Below, piece by piece: positions 37,488-46,001 of a stretch of DNA of 64,000 nucleotides (positions are counted from its first letter, which is position 1; every line of letters starts with the position of its first letter). The stretch is taken from the NCBI GenBank assembly GCA_021531755.1, contig JADYUK010000001.1, positions 62,001 to 126,000 of the forward strand, written 5' to 3'. A model generated the notes under the pieces. That model was not told the DNA's origin and ran no database searches. It saw nothing but the letters and a program-made list of their open reading frames with translations. Source of the DNA: Hoylesella loescheii (GTDB lineage: Bacteria > Bacteroidota > Bacteroidia > Bacteroidales > Bacteroidaceae). Position numbers and translations under genes: made by a program.

Positions 37488-38510
37488 ATGAATACAACGT
37501 TCAGAAAAATAGGAGCTGTTGTGATGGGGATAACACTCATTACCACCCTCACCACTTCTTGTTCTAACAGCGACTGGGAGACCTCCTCTATCCCAGGAGG
37601 CATTGAACAGGGCGGTAATAACGGTAAAGTCTCTGTCTATTTCTCTATGCAGGCACCTATACGTACCATCACCCTTGGCAATGACGACGATGCTGTCAAT
37701 ACTGACGATAACGCTCATCAGTTCAAGCTTATGGCTACTATCGGCGGAATATACAAGAACACGAAGGACCGCAAGATATCTTATGCCATTGACCCTTCTC
37801 TCCTTGACGAGAGTACAGGCATGGAGGTGCTCCCATCCTCTTACTATACCATAGAGGACGGCAGCCTTACCATCCCCGCCGGAAGCATTGTCGGCGGTGC
37901 GACGGTGAAGCTGACAGACGCGTTCTTCAACGACCCCAAGGCAGCCACGACCCACTATGTGCTTCCTGTCCGCCTCGTCTCCACCAACGATTGTGATACA
38001 ATCCTTGAGAGCAAGAACTACCAGCTTCTCTGTGTTAAGTATAAGAACCAGTATACAGGTCTATACTGTAAGACAGGTACATCAGACGTACAGACACTTA
38101 AGACCATCACCCATAAGAATGAGGATGCTCTCGATGTAGTGTCAACATACGACATGAATACATCAAGTGTCAAATTCAGTTACCCTGTCAAGGAGCTGCG
38201 TTATAACTCCAAGAACAACTCATGGGATGAGGCTGATGCCACACACGACATCGCCCTCACTCTCAAGTTCTCAGGAGAGAGCTGCCAGGTGCTTCAGGGC
38301 GACAAGGTTGTCGGTACAGGCTCTTTCACTCCTCGTGGCATACAGGACTTCTCTGACAAGAACCGCATGGCAGACTGTCTGAAGCTCAAATTCACTGTCA
38401 CCACTGTCACCAATGCCGGTGATGCTGACCACGAGAAGATTTGGACCATCAATGCTGACTACGTAATGTCGATGATGTCACGTAACAATAAGCTGGAGTC
38501 CTGGAAGTAA
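37488..38510 (+). CDS. xusE: Surface glycan-binding lipoprotein, XusE-like
   Basis: 340 residues with lipobox TTSC (LITTLTTSCSNSDWE). The N-terminal half resembles the DUF1735-type sandwich (VSVYFSMQAPIRTITLGNDD, DRKISYAIDPSLLDES, LPSSYYTIEDGSLTIPAGSI) and the C-terminal half is a beta-rich domain with GSFTPRGIQDFSDKNR. Proteins of this kind sit outside the membrane next to SusCD pairs and hold polysaccharide near the xylanase. It precedes xyn10A by 86 bases. Confidence 0.85.
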   Translation: MNTTFRKIGAVVMGITLITTLTTSCSNSDWETSSIPGGIEQGGNNGKVSVYFSMQAPIRTITLGNDDDAVNTDDNAHQFKLMATIGGIYKNTKDRKISYAIDPSLLDESTGMEVLPSSYYTIEDGSLTIPAGSIVGGATVKLTDAFFNDPKAATTHYVLPVRLVSTNDCDTILESKNYQLLCVKYKNQYTGLYCKTGTSDVQTLKTITHKNEDALDVVSTYDMNTSSVKFSYPVKELRYNSKNNSWDEADATHDIALTLKFSGESCQVLQGDKVVGTGSFTPRGIQDFSDKNRMADCLKLKFTVTTVTNAGDADHEKIWTINADYVMSMMSRNNKLESWK

Positions 38511-38596
38511 TTTTCGTAAACAACCCAAGGGAGTGTGAGGCGAGTCTTTATTACAGTCATCCTCACCTCCCAATATGAAAAAAACGATTCATATCT

Positions 38597-40756
38597 ATGA
38601 AAATCAATAAATCATTTATACCTGCGCTACTCTGTCCGCTCATGTTGGCGGGCTGTGCAGACTGGGACGACTGGAACTATGATGTCGAGAAGCCTCAGAC
38701 AATCGCTGAGTACGAGTATCTTAACGATTATTCTCCAATCAAGGAATATCTCGACCGTTCTGCTCATCCAAACTTCAAGGTTGGCGTAGCGCTCGCTGCG
38801 GCCGATTACAACAATCAGGGACCGCTCTTCCGCCTTGCCGCCCATAACTTTGATGAGATTGTTGCTGGCAACGCCATGAAGATGGCCTCATGTGTCAACG
38901 ACCAGGGCGCTATGGATTTCGGTACTGTTACATCTTTCGTAAGCAATGCTGAACAAGCAGGACTCACTGTCTATGGACACACTCTCGCTTGGCATGAGCA
39001 GCAGCCAAAGAAGTGGCTTGAGAAGTTGCTGGCTGACAAGGAGCTTGACATCGACCCTAACGAGAAGATTGAGCGTGAGGTGAAGACACAGAGCTACGAA
39101 GGACTCACAAAGTTCCCTTTCTTTGTGATGGGTTACGAGCCTGAGATTATCAACGGTGTGCTCACCAGCAACTGTAGCGATTGGCACCAGTATTTCGTTA
39201 TTGATGGTCTCAGCGGACTTGAGGAAGGGCAGACATACAAGGTGTCGGCCATGATGCGTGCCAGCAAGGAGCATACCATCAATGTCCAGTTCGGTAACTG
39301 GGGTCAACTCGCAGAGGCTAAGATGAAGGTGGGAACAGAGTGGAAGGAATGTTCTGTTGAATTCCAGTGCCCTCCAACTGCTACTGGTTTCTCTGTCTTC
39401 CAGCCTGGTGTTTTCGATGGTACAATAGAGATTCAGTGGGTAAAAGTTTCTAAGCTCGAGACTCCAGCAATGGAGGTTGAGCAGGAGGTTAAGTATCAAA
39501 CTTACACAGACGGTCCTTTCCCATACTATCCAATGGGTTGCGAACCTCCAGTAGTTAATGGTTGCATTCACTTCGTTCCAACAGGCGACTGGTCACAGTT
39601 CTTCTGTCTCCCTGGCGGTGAGAACCCTCTCACTCCTGGTGAATATGCCGTTTACGTGGAGATTAAGTCTTCAAAGGCTGGTTCTGTAAAGCTTACAGTA
39701 CAGAACGGATGGGGTGGTGATGCAGAAAACTTCACTGGTAATGTTGCTCTTAAGGAAGGCTGGACAACTTCAAGCTTCCGCATGAAGCTCGAGCAGGGTG
39801 GCAACTACGATATGATTCTCAAGCCAGAGACTTTCGACGCTACTCTCGACCTTAAGTCTATCACTATCAAGAAGATTGTGAAGATGAACTCTATCCCTCT
39901 CACTCCAGAAGAGAAGAAAGACACTCTCGTTTGGGCTATGAACAAATGGTGTCAGGGAATGATTCAGGCTACTCAGGGCAAGGTAAAGGCTTGGGACCTC
40001 ATCAACGAGGCTGTCTCTGGTGGTGGAAATGTTCATGGTGGCATCTACGCTCTACATTCTGAGACAAACGTTTCTCCTGACGATGCTGCAAGATGCTTCT
40101 ATTGGCAAGACTACTTCTCTCCAGAGGAGTACGGACCAATCGTAGAGAAGGCTGCCCGCGACGCATATGCTTCAGTAGAAGGCGCCAACCCTGCCGACCT
40201 CAAGCTCTTCATCAACGACTACAACCTTGAGTCTGACTGGGATCAGAACCATAAGGTCAAGTCTCTCGTTGAATGGATAAAGATCTGGGAGGCAAAGGGT
40301 AAGGAACTTGGTTGGAACACAAAGATTGATGGTATTGGCACTCAGATGCACATCAGCTACTACGAGAACGAACAGATTCAGCAGAGCAAGAAGAATGCCA
40401 TCGAGAACATGTTCAAGATCATGGCAGCTTCTGGAAAGCTCGTACGTGTTTCTGAGCTCGATATGGGCTACGTAGATGCTAACGGTAAAACTGTAACAAC
40501 AGAGATGCTTCAGAAACTCCCTATCGCTGAACGCCTTGCAAAAGAGAAGGCAATGGGCGACTTCTACAAGTGGATCATCCAGAAGTACTTCGAAATAGTT
40601 CCTACAGCTCAACAGTACGGCATCACACAGTGGTGCATCACCGATTCTCCTGCTGATTCAGGATGGCGCAAGGGTGAGCCAGTTGGCCTTTGGACTATCG
40701 ACTATCAGCGTAAACCTGCTTATGCAGGATTCGCCGAAGGTATCGGAGGAAAATAA
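38597..40756 (+). CDS. xyn10A: Surface GH10 endo-xylanase with two inserted carbohydrate-binding modules
   Basis: 719 residues, lipobox LAGC (MLAGCADWDDW). The GH10 barrel is split: part one runs about 45-155 (GNAMKMASCVNDQG, TVYGHTLAWHEQQPKKWL), then two similar beta-sandwich modules (about 156-295 and 296-435, both opening with a xxYxxxxxFPxxxMGxEPxxxNG pattern), then part two from about 436 with acid/base Glu471 (WDLINEAV), nucleophile Glu620 (VRVSELDMG) and QWCITDSPADSGW. Insertion of CBM4/CBM22-type modules in this loop is known from rumen Prevotella and Bacteroides surface xylanases. It cuts xylan outside the cell for XusABCD. Last gene of the operon. Confidence 0.94.
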   Translation: MKINKSFIPALLCPLMLAGCADWDDWNYDVEKPQTIAEYEYLNDYSPIKEYLDRSAHPNFKVGVALAAADYNNQGPLFRLAAHNFDEIVAGNAMKMASCVNDQGAMDFGTVTSFVSNAEQAGLTVYGHTLAWHEQQPKKWLEKLLADKELDIDPNEKIEREVKTQSYEGLTKFPFFVMGYEPEIINGVLTSNCSDWHQYFVIDGLSGLEEGQTYKVSAMMRASKEHTINVQFGNWGQLAEAKMKVGTEWKECSVEFQCPPTATGFSVFQPGVFDGTIEIQWVKVSKLETPAMEVEQEVKYQTYTDGPFPYYPMGCEPPVVNGCIHFVPTGDWSQFFCLPGGENPLTPGEYAVYVEIKSSKAGSVKLTVQNGWGGDAENFTGNVALKEGWTTSSFRMKLEQGGNYDMILKPETFDATLDLKSITIKKIVKMNSIPLTPEEKKDTLVWAMNKWCQGMIQATQGKVKAWDLINEAVSGGGNVHGGIYALHSETNVSPDDAARCFYWQDYFSPEEYGPIVEKAARDAYASVEGANPADLKLFINDYNLESDWDQNHKVKSLVEWIKIWEAKGKELGWNTKIDGIGTQMHISYYENEQIQQSKKNAIENMFKIMAASGKLVRVSELDMGYVDANGKTVTTEMLQKLPIAERLAKEKAMGDFYKWIIQKYFEIVPTAQQYGITQWCITDSPADSGWRKGEPVGLWTIDYQRKPAYAGFAEGIGGK

Positions 40757-40780
40757 TCACGGGCGTAGTATATAAAACAT

Positions 40781-40853
40781 AAAAACGACAACCCCAGCAT
40801 CCGCATGGCTCTTATTCATGAGCCGGTGGTTGCTGGGGTTGTCGTTTTTTTTG
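40781..40853 (+). terminator. Strong terminator of the xus-xyn10A operon
   Basis: A 19-bp perfect stem (40781-40799 with 40831-40849; arms AAAAACGACAACCCCAGCA) with a smaller GGCTC/GAGCC hairpin in the loop, followed by T8. It begins 25 bases after the xyn10A stop. Confidence 0.92.
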
Positions 40854-40903
40854 GGGGGGGCGGGATACAGCGTGATATGCCTCATGTTCACCTCACCCCC
40901 ACT

Positions 40904-41200
40904 TTATCCTGTGTAAGCATCCCATCTGTAATGCATGAAGAGTGCTTTGCCAGTATCATGGAACACTGTGGGGCTTATGCGACCGTGCTCCATGCGCTTG
41001 TAAAATATCACATACCCACCACGCTCCCAATGAAGCGCTTCATGCGGGTACGGGATCGGTTCAGGAAAATATACACACTTCCTCCCGGTAGGACAAAGGG
41101 AGTTACTGCGAACAAGAATGCTGAGGGGATTCACGCCTTTACGAAGGTCAACGGCGCGCGTGAACAACAGGAATCTGTCACTTTCATTTAAGCTGAACAT
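40904..41200 (-). pseudogene. Remnant of IS66-type tnpB
   Basis: The frame of 98 codons begins MFSLNESDRFLLFTRAVDLR and later has LHWERGGYVIFYKRMEHGRI, both typical of the IS66 accessory protein TnpB (about 115-120 residues). Between them the expected VYIFLNRSRTRMK segment appears only in another frame, which means a one-base insertion and a one-base deletion about 40 bases apart. The reading frame runs out through the element end into the target duplication, so the normal C-terminus is gone. It is almost certainly non-functional. Confidence 0.75.
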
Positions 41201-41274
41201 ACTATAAATATTTAGGAGTGCAAAGGTACAACATTCTTTGCACTCCTAAAATACGTCAAATTTGGGATGCTTAC
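40913..41274. mobile_element. 362-bp non-autonomous IS66-family element with target duplication
   Basis: The ends are perfect 12-bp inverted repeats, GTAAGCATCCCA (40913-40924) and TGGGATGCTTAC (41263-41274). They are flanked by the identical 8-bp direct repeat TATCCTGT at 40905-40912 and 41275-41282. GTAA ends and 8-bp duplications are the known marks of IS66-family transposition. Inside is only a damaged 5' part of tnpB on the minus strand; tnpA and tnpC are missing. The intact duplication shows that it moved in this shortened form, so it is a miniature element mobilised in trans. It lies between the xus terminator and rpiB and breaks no gene. Confidence 0.85.
41211..41250. promoter_or_regulatory. 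Long palindrome over the tnpB-remnant promoter
   Basis: TTTAGGAGTGCAAAG (41211-41225) pairs with CTTTGCACTCCTAAA (41236-41250), perfect 15-bp arms around 10 bases. The minus-strand -7 element TACCTTTG (41221-41228) lies within it, about 20 bases before the tnpB-like start. It may be an operator or cruciform that limits transcription of the element. Confidence 0.6.
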
Positions 41275-41282
41275 TATCCTGT

Positions 41283-41535
41283 TGCGTATTACGTCTGTTG
41301 TGTAAATATGTAGTTTGCAGAATTATTTCATAAAAAGTATTTATTACTATCCGCTAAACATTTATCAAATAAAAGGGCCCGTGTCCGTTACTTTATTTAT
41401 CCCTGGCATTGTAGAGAATCAACAATTCAAGGTGTAGACTCTTAACCAGAATGCAATATAAGAGAAAAGGTGGGCTGGATAAATGTGCCCACCTTAATGG
41501 TTAAGTATTGGTCAAGATTCCGTGCACGGCACAGA
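41283..41535. other. Spacer between the IS66-type element and rpiB
   Basis: About 250 bases of A+T-rich sequence with no gene, repeat or clear terminator beyond the element. It should contain the end of the minus-strand ara-tkt-rpiB transcript, but no good stem with T-run was found. Confidence 0.4.
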
Positions 41536-41997
41536 TTATTTCTTGAAAACAAGCTTGAATGTACCAGAGATCTTATCGACGCGGCGCTGGTGGCGCCCAC
41601 CCTCAAATGTCGCCTTGAAGAATGTGTCGAGTATCTTCTCCGCCTCTGTATTCGTGACGAAACGACCGGGGAGAACAAGGACATTGGCGTCGTTGTGCTG
41701 GCGGATAAGCTGTGCTATCTCCGGACACCATGCAATGCCTGCGCGTACAGACTGGTGCTTGTTCAGCGTCATTGCGATGCCCTGGCCTGATCCACAGATG
41801 CCTATGCCAACGTTTACTGTGCCGTCTTCTATTCCCTCTGCAAGTGCGTGTCCGAAGTCGGTATAGTCACATGAGGCGTCGCTCCATGTGCCATAGTCCT
41901 CAACGGGATAGCCTTTCTGCTCGAGATACTGCAATACAAACTTCTTCAGGGGGTAGCCTGCATGGTCGCATGCTATACCGATTTTCTTGATTTCCAT
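41536..41997 (-). CDS. rpiB: Ribose-5-phosphate isomerase B
   Basis: 153 residues, normal length. The LacA/RpiB fold is shown by IGIACDHAGYPLK at the N-terminus and the active-site Cys loop NVGIGICGSGQGIAMTLNK, with the phosphate-binding ALNKH-type segment HQSVRAGIAW. It interconverts ribose-5-phosphate and ribulose-5-phosphate. It is the last gene of the arabinose operon, 189 bases after transketolase, where it helps balance pentose phosphates. Confidence 0.93.
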   Translation of the reverse strand: MEIKKIGIACDHAGYPLKKFVLQYLEQKGYPVEDYGTWSDASCDYTDFGHALAEGIEDGTVNVGIGICGSGQGIAMTLNKHQSVRAGIAWCPEIAQLIRQHNDANVLVLPGRFVTNTEAEKILDTFFKATFEGGRHQRRVDKISGTFKLVFKK

Positions 41998-42186
41998 GAT
42001 AGTAAGTTTTTTTTATATCCCCCCGTCGTGATATGCTGGGGCTGCACACACAGGGCGGGGAGATGTATTAATGATTATGGGATTTATCTCTGTTACAGCG
42101 ATTGGCGTGAGTGTAGGGGGATATATCCTCACGGCAGCCAGGGGGGGCTGCTGTTCTCTGTATCTGGGGTGGGGGAGGAGACTCTC

Positions 42187-44214
42187 TTAGAGCATCGCCT
42201 TCACCTGAGCGTAGACATTCTCGCCGGTGTAGCCCAGTTTCTCGTCGAGCACCTTGTATGGGGCTGAGTATCCGAAGCTCTCGAGCCCCCATATCTTTGA
42301 CTCTGGGGCTGCCCCCACGAGGAAGCCTTGGAGATTCACGGGGAGACCGGCTGTCATGCCGAACACCTTCGCTCCTGCTGGGACAACGCTCTCCTGGTAT
42401 TCCTTAGGCTGTGAGCGGAAGAGTCCTTCAGACGGTACGCTGACGATGCGGCAGCGGACACCGTCCTTGCGGAGAAGATTTGCTCCGGAAATGAGTGTCG
42501 AGACTTCAGAGCCTGAAGCTACCATTACGACATCCGGATTCTCGTCAGAGCCTGCCACGATGTATGCTCCGCGCTCGGCGAGCGAGTAGTCATTGCCCTC
42601 AGGGAGGTCAGTGATATTCTGGCGGGAGAATATGAGGGCAGTAGGAGTGGCTGTGTTCTCCATAGCCATCTTCCATGCAACTGTCGTCTCCTTTGCTTCT
42701 GCGGGACGGAGCACAAGCATGGAGTTTTTGCCGTGGTGGTTCTTCAGCTTCTCCATGAGGCGTATCTGTGCCTCCTGCTCTACTGGCTCGTGGGTCGGTC
42801 CGTCCTCGCCGACACGGAAAGCGTCGTGGGTCCAGATGAACTTGACGGGGAGTTCCATAAGTGCCGCCATGCGCACTGCTGGCTTCATATAGTCAGAGAA
42901 GACGAAGAATGTGCCGCAGGCGGGGATGACACCGCCGTGGAGAGCCATACCGATGCAGCAGCATGCCATGGTGAGCTCGGCAACACCAGCCTGGAAGAAT
43001 GCTCCAGAGAAATCGCCTGCCTTAAGGTCGTGGGTCTTCTTCAGGAAACCGTCAGTCTTGTCAGAGTTTGAGAGGTCGGCCGAGGCGCATATCATGTTTG
43101 GCACCTGTTCAGCGAGAGCCGAGAGACATGCGGCGCTGGCCGAGCGTGTGGCGTCGTTGGCTTTCTGCTGCACTTTTGACCAGTCTATCTCCGGAGCCTT
43201 GCCAGAGAACCATTCTGCCTGGGCTGCCGCCTTCTCTGGATTTGCCTCGGCCCATGCCTTCTCCTCGGCATAGCGCTCGGCACAGATGGAGGCAAGCTCT
43301 TTGGCGCGTGAGGCGTAAAGCTCCTTGACATCATCGAAGATGGCGAAGGGCTGCTCTGGGTTGCCTCCCAAATGCTTTACTGTGTTGACATATGCGTCAC
43401 CACCGAGAGGGGCTCCGTGTGTCTTGCAGTTCGCCTCGTATGACGAGCCGTCGGCCTTGAGGGCTCCCTTACCCATGATACACTTGCCGATAATGAGTGT
43501 CGGACGGCCTGTGACAGCCTTAGCATGCTCTATTGCACTGCGTATCTGCTCTACATCATTGCCGTTTATCTCTATAACTTCCCAGCCCAAAGCACGATAC
43601 TTCGCCGCTGTATCCTCATTCATGACGTCCTTTGTCTCTGTAGAGAGTTGTATGTCGTTTGAGTCATAGAACATTATGAGATTGTCAAGACCGAGAACTG
43701 AGGCGATACGTGCACCTCCTTGTGATATCTCTTCCTGGATACCGCCGTCAGAGATGTATGCGTAGATGGTCTCTTTAGAGAATGTAGGGTTGCCTGTATG
43801 TGAGGCAAGGAACTTGGCTGCTATGGCTGCGCCTATTGCGAAGACGTGTCCCTGGCCAAGTGGGCCTGATGTGTTCTCTATGCCACGGGCTATCTCAAAC
43901 TCTGGGTGGCCAGTTGTCGGTGATCCCCACTGACGTAGCTGTGCAAGCTCGTCGAGCGTGAATTTGCCTGCAAGGCATAACTGTGAATAAAGCATGGGAG
44001 CCATATGGCCAGGGTCGAGGAAGAAACGGTCACGGCCTACCCATGTGGGGTTCTGGGGGTCATATGTGAGATACTCTGAGTAGAGGACATTGATAAAGTC
44101 TGCTCCACCCATAGCACCACCGGGATGGCCTGACTTGGCCTTCTCTACTGCACTGACTGCGAGAATACGGATATTATCCGCTGCATGATTCATTACATTG
44201 ATTGGATTTTTCAT
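42187..44214 (-). CDS. tkt: Transketolase
   Basis: 675 residues, full length. Thiamine-diphosphate motifs are present: KSGHPGGAMGGADF near the N-terminus, YISDGGIQEEISQGGARIAS, and in the pyrimidine domain FFVFSDYMKPAVRMAALMEL and HDAFRVGEDGPTHEPVEQ; the C-terminal domain begins near residue 540. It moves two-carbon units between sugar phosphates and drains xylulose-5-phosphate formed from arabinose and xylose. Encoded 127 bases after araB, it is clearly part of this pentose operon and may be in addition to a housekeeping copy elsewhere. Confidence 0.96.
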   Translation of the reverse strand: MKNPINVMNHAADNIRILAVSAVEKAKSGHPGGAMGGADFINVLYSEYLTYDPQNPTWVGRDRFFLDPGHMAPMLYSQLCLAGKFTLDELAQLRQWGSPTTGHPEFEIARGIENTSGPLGQGHVFAIGAAIAAKFLASHTGNPTFSKETIYAYISDGGIQEEISQGGARIASVLGLDNLIMFYDSNDIQLSTETKDVMNEDTAAKYRALGWEVIEINGNDVEQIRSAIEHAKAVTGRPTLIIGKCIMGKGALKADGSSYEANCKTHGAPLGGDAYVNTVKHLGGNPEQPFAIFDDVKELYASRAKELASICAERYAEEKAWAEANPEKAAAQAEWFSGKAPEIDWSKVQQKANDATRSASAACLSALAEQVPNMICASADLSNSDKTDGFLKKTHDLKAGDFSGAFFQAGVAELTMACCCIGMALHGGVIPACGTFFVFSDYMKPAVRMAALMELPVKFIWTHDAFRVGEDGPTHEPVEQEAQIRLMEKLKNHHGKNSMLVLRPAEAKETTVAWKMAMENTATPTALIFSRQNITDLPEGNDYSLAERGAYIVAGSDENPDVVMVASGSEVSTLISGANLLRKDGVRCRIVSVPSEGLFRSQPKEYQESVVPAGAKVFGMTAGLPVNLQGFLVGAAPESKIWGLESFGYSAPYKVLDEKLGYTGENVYAQVKAML

Positions 44215-44341
44215 CTTATGTATAATTTTTGGTTCTAATTGTTTGATAGATTAGAGTATATGGTTCCTGTTGTCTTGACCGACTGGCATAATATTCAAAT
44301 AAACGATGCTTGATGCCTTTGCCGTCAGAAATAGATTCCGG

Positions 44342-45934
44342 TTATCTATGACTCTCTACAGCTGCCTTCTCTGCTGCGAGGTCGGCTTTGTAACGCTCGA
44401 TATACTTGTTGAAGCCTGCGACATCTTCTGCTGTAGGGGCAATCTTGACTCCTGTGTTGCCAGAGAAGACTACTGTCTCAAGATAATCTGGGAGAGCCAG
44501 CCCTCTCTCGTTCTTTACGAGATAGGCGGCGAGGAGAGCTATTCCCCATGCGCCACCCTCACCTGCTGTCTCCATTACGGAGATAGGGGAGTTGAGCGCT
44601 GCTGCGAGAACACGCTGCCCGACGCCTGGAGTCTTGAACAGTCCGCCATGGCCTGTGATGCGGTCCACCTCTACATGCTCATCGTTGAAGAGGATGTCGT
44701 TGCCTAGCTTGAGGACGGCAACTGAGGCATAGAGGTTAGCACGCATGAAGTTGGCAAGATTGAAACGGTCACTGGCTGAGCGGATAATCATCGGACGTCC
44801 CTCAGAGAGTCCGGTCACTGGCTCGCCCGAGATGTAATTGTAGGCTATCAGACCGCCACAATCAGCATCACCCTCAAGTGCGTTGTTGTAAAGTTTTCCG
44901 AAGACCTCGTTCATGTCGACAGGCACACCGAGGAGCTGCTGGTACTCCTTGAAGAGGGATACCCAGGCGTTGAGGTCGGACGTGCAGTTGTTGCAGTGGA
45001 CCATCGCTACAAGGCTACCGTCTGGAGTCGTTACCATGTCAATCATCTCTGATGGTTTTGAGAGGGGCTTTTCAAGGACTATCATGGAGAATGACGATGT
45101 TCCGGCTGATACGTTGCCTGTGCGTTGCTTGACAGCGTTTGTGGCTACCATACCTGTTCCTGCGTCACCCTCTGGCGGACAGAGGGGGATGCCTGCCTTC
45201 AAATGGCCTGATGGATCTATGAGACGTGCGCCTTCTTCTGTAAGGCTTCCTGCGTCCTCTCCTGCAGAGAGTGATTCAGGCAGTATGTCAAGGAGATGCC
45301 AGTCATAACCTTTAGGCGCAATGAGATTGTCAAATTTGCTGACCATCTCATTGTCGTATGTCTTTGTCGATGGGGCGACAGGCAACATGCCGGAAGCGTC
45401 ACCGACACCCAGGACACGACGCCCTGTCACTTTCCAGTGGATATAGCCTGCAAGCGTTGTGAGGTAATCAATTTCCCTGACATGTGCATCATCATCCAGG
45501 ATGCACTGGTAGAGGTGGGAGATGCTCCAGCGTAGTGGTATGTTGTAATTGAAAAGTGATGACAACTCGGCGGCTGCCTTGCCGGTATTCGTGTTACGCC
45601 ATGTGCGGAATGGTACAAGTATATCACCATTCTTGTCGAATGCCATATAGCCGTGCATCATAGCACTCACGCCGATAGCTGCAAGTTTCTCTATCTCAAC
45701 TCCATACTGTTGCATGACGTCGTCACGCAATGAGGCGTAGCAATCATGCAGGCCATTCCATATCGCGTCTATGCTGTATGTCCATAGCCCATTGTCAAGC
45801 TGGTTCTCCCATTCATGGCTTCCTTGTGCTATAGGCCTGTTGTTGTCGTCAATAAGTACGGCCTTGATTCGTGTAGAACCAAACTCAATGCCGAGAACGG
45901 CTTTTCCTTGTTCTATTAGTTGTCTTGTTTCCAT
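44342..45934 (-). CDS. araB: FGGY-family L-ribulokinase
   Basis: 530 residues. FGGY hallmarks are LGIEFGSTRIKAVLIDD in the N-terminal ATPase fold and the C-terminal ITGHGGLFKTPGVGQRVLAA plus AGEGGAWGIALLAAY. It differs from the E. coli AraB pattern and belongs to the ribulokinase type seen in Bacteroides arabinose operons (inference from context: between araA and tkt). It phosphorylates L-ribulose to L-ribulose-5-phosphate. A xylulokinase is the main alternative, less likely given the neighbours. 67 bases separate it from araA. Confidence 0.85.
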   Translation of the reverse strand: METRQLIEQGKAVLGIEFGSTRIKAVLIDDNNRPIAQGSHEWENQLDNGLWTYSIDAIWNGLHDCYASLRDDVMQQYGVEIEKLAAIGVSAMMHGYMAFDKNGDILVPFRTWRNTNTGKAAAELSSLFNYNIPLRWSISHLYQCILDDDAHVREIDYLTTLAGYIHWKVTGRRVLGVGDASGMLPVAPSTKTYDNEMVSKFDNLIAPKGYDWHLLDILPESLSAGEDAGSLTEEGARLIDPSGHLKAGIPLCPPEGDAGTGMVATNAVKQRTGNVSAGTSSFSMIVLEKPLSKPSEMIDMVTTPDGSLVAMVHCNNCTSDLNAWVSLFKEYQQLLGVPVDMNEVFGKLYNNALEGDADCGGLIAYNYISGEPVTGLSEGRPMIIRSASDRFNLANFMRANLYASVAVLKLGNDILFNDEHVEVDRITGHGGLFKTPGVGQRVLAAALNSPISVMETAGEGGAWGIALLAAYLVKNERGLALPDYLETVVFSGNTGVKIAPTAEDVAGFNKYIERYKADLAAEKAAVESHR

Positions 45935-46001
45935 AGAAAAAACTCTTCTTGCGGATTTGTCTTTTGCTCTGAGTTTTAATTCGTTCTATGCAGCGTGTGG
46001 T

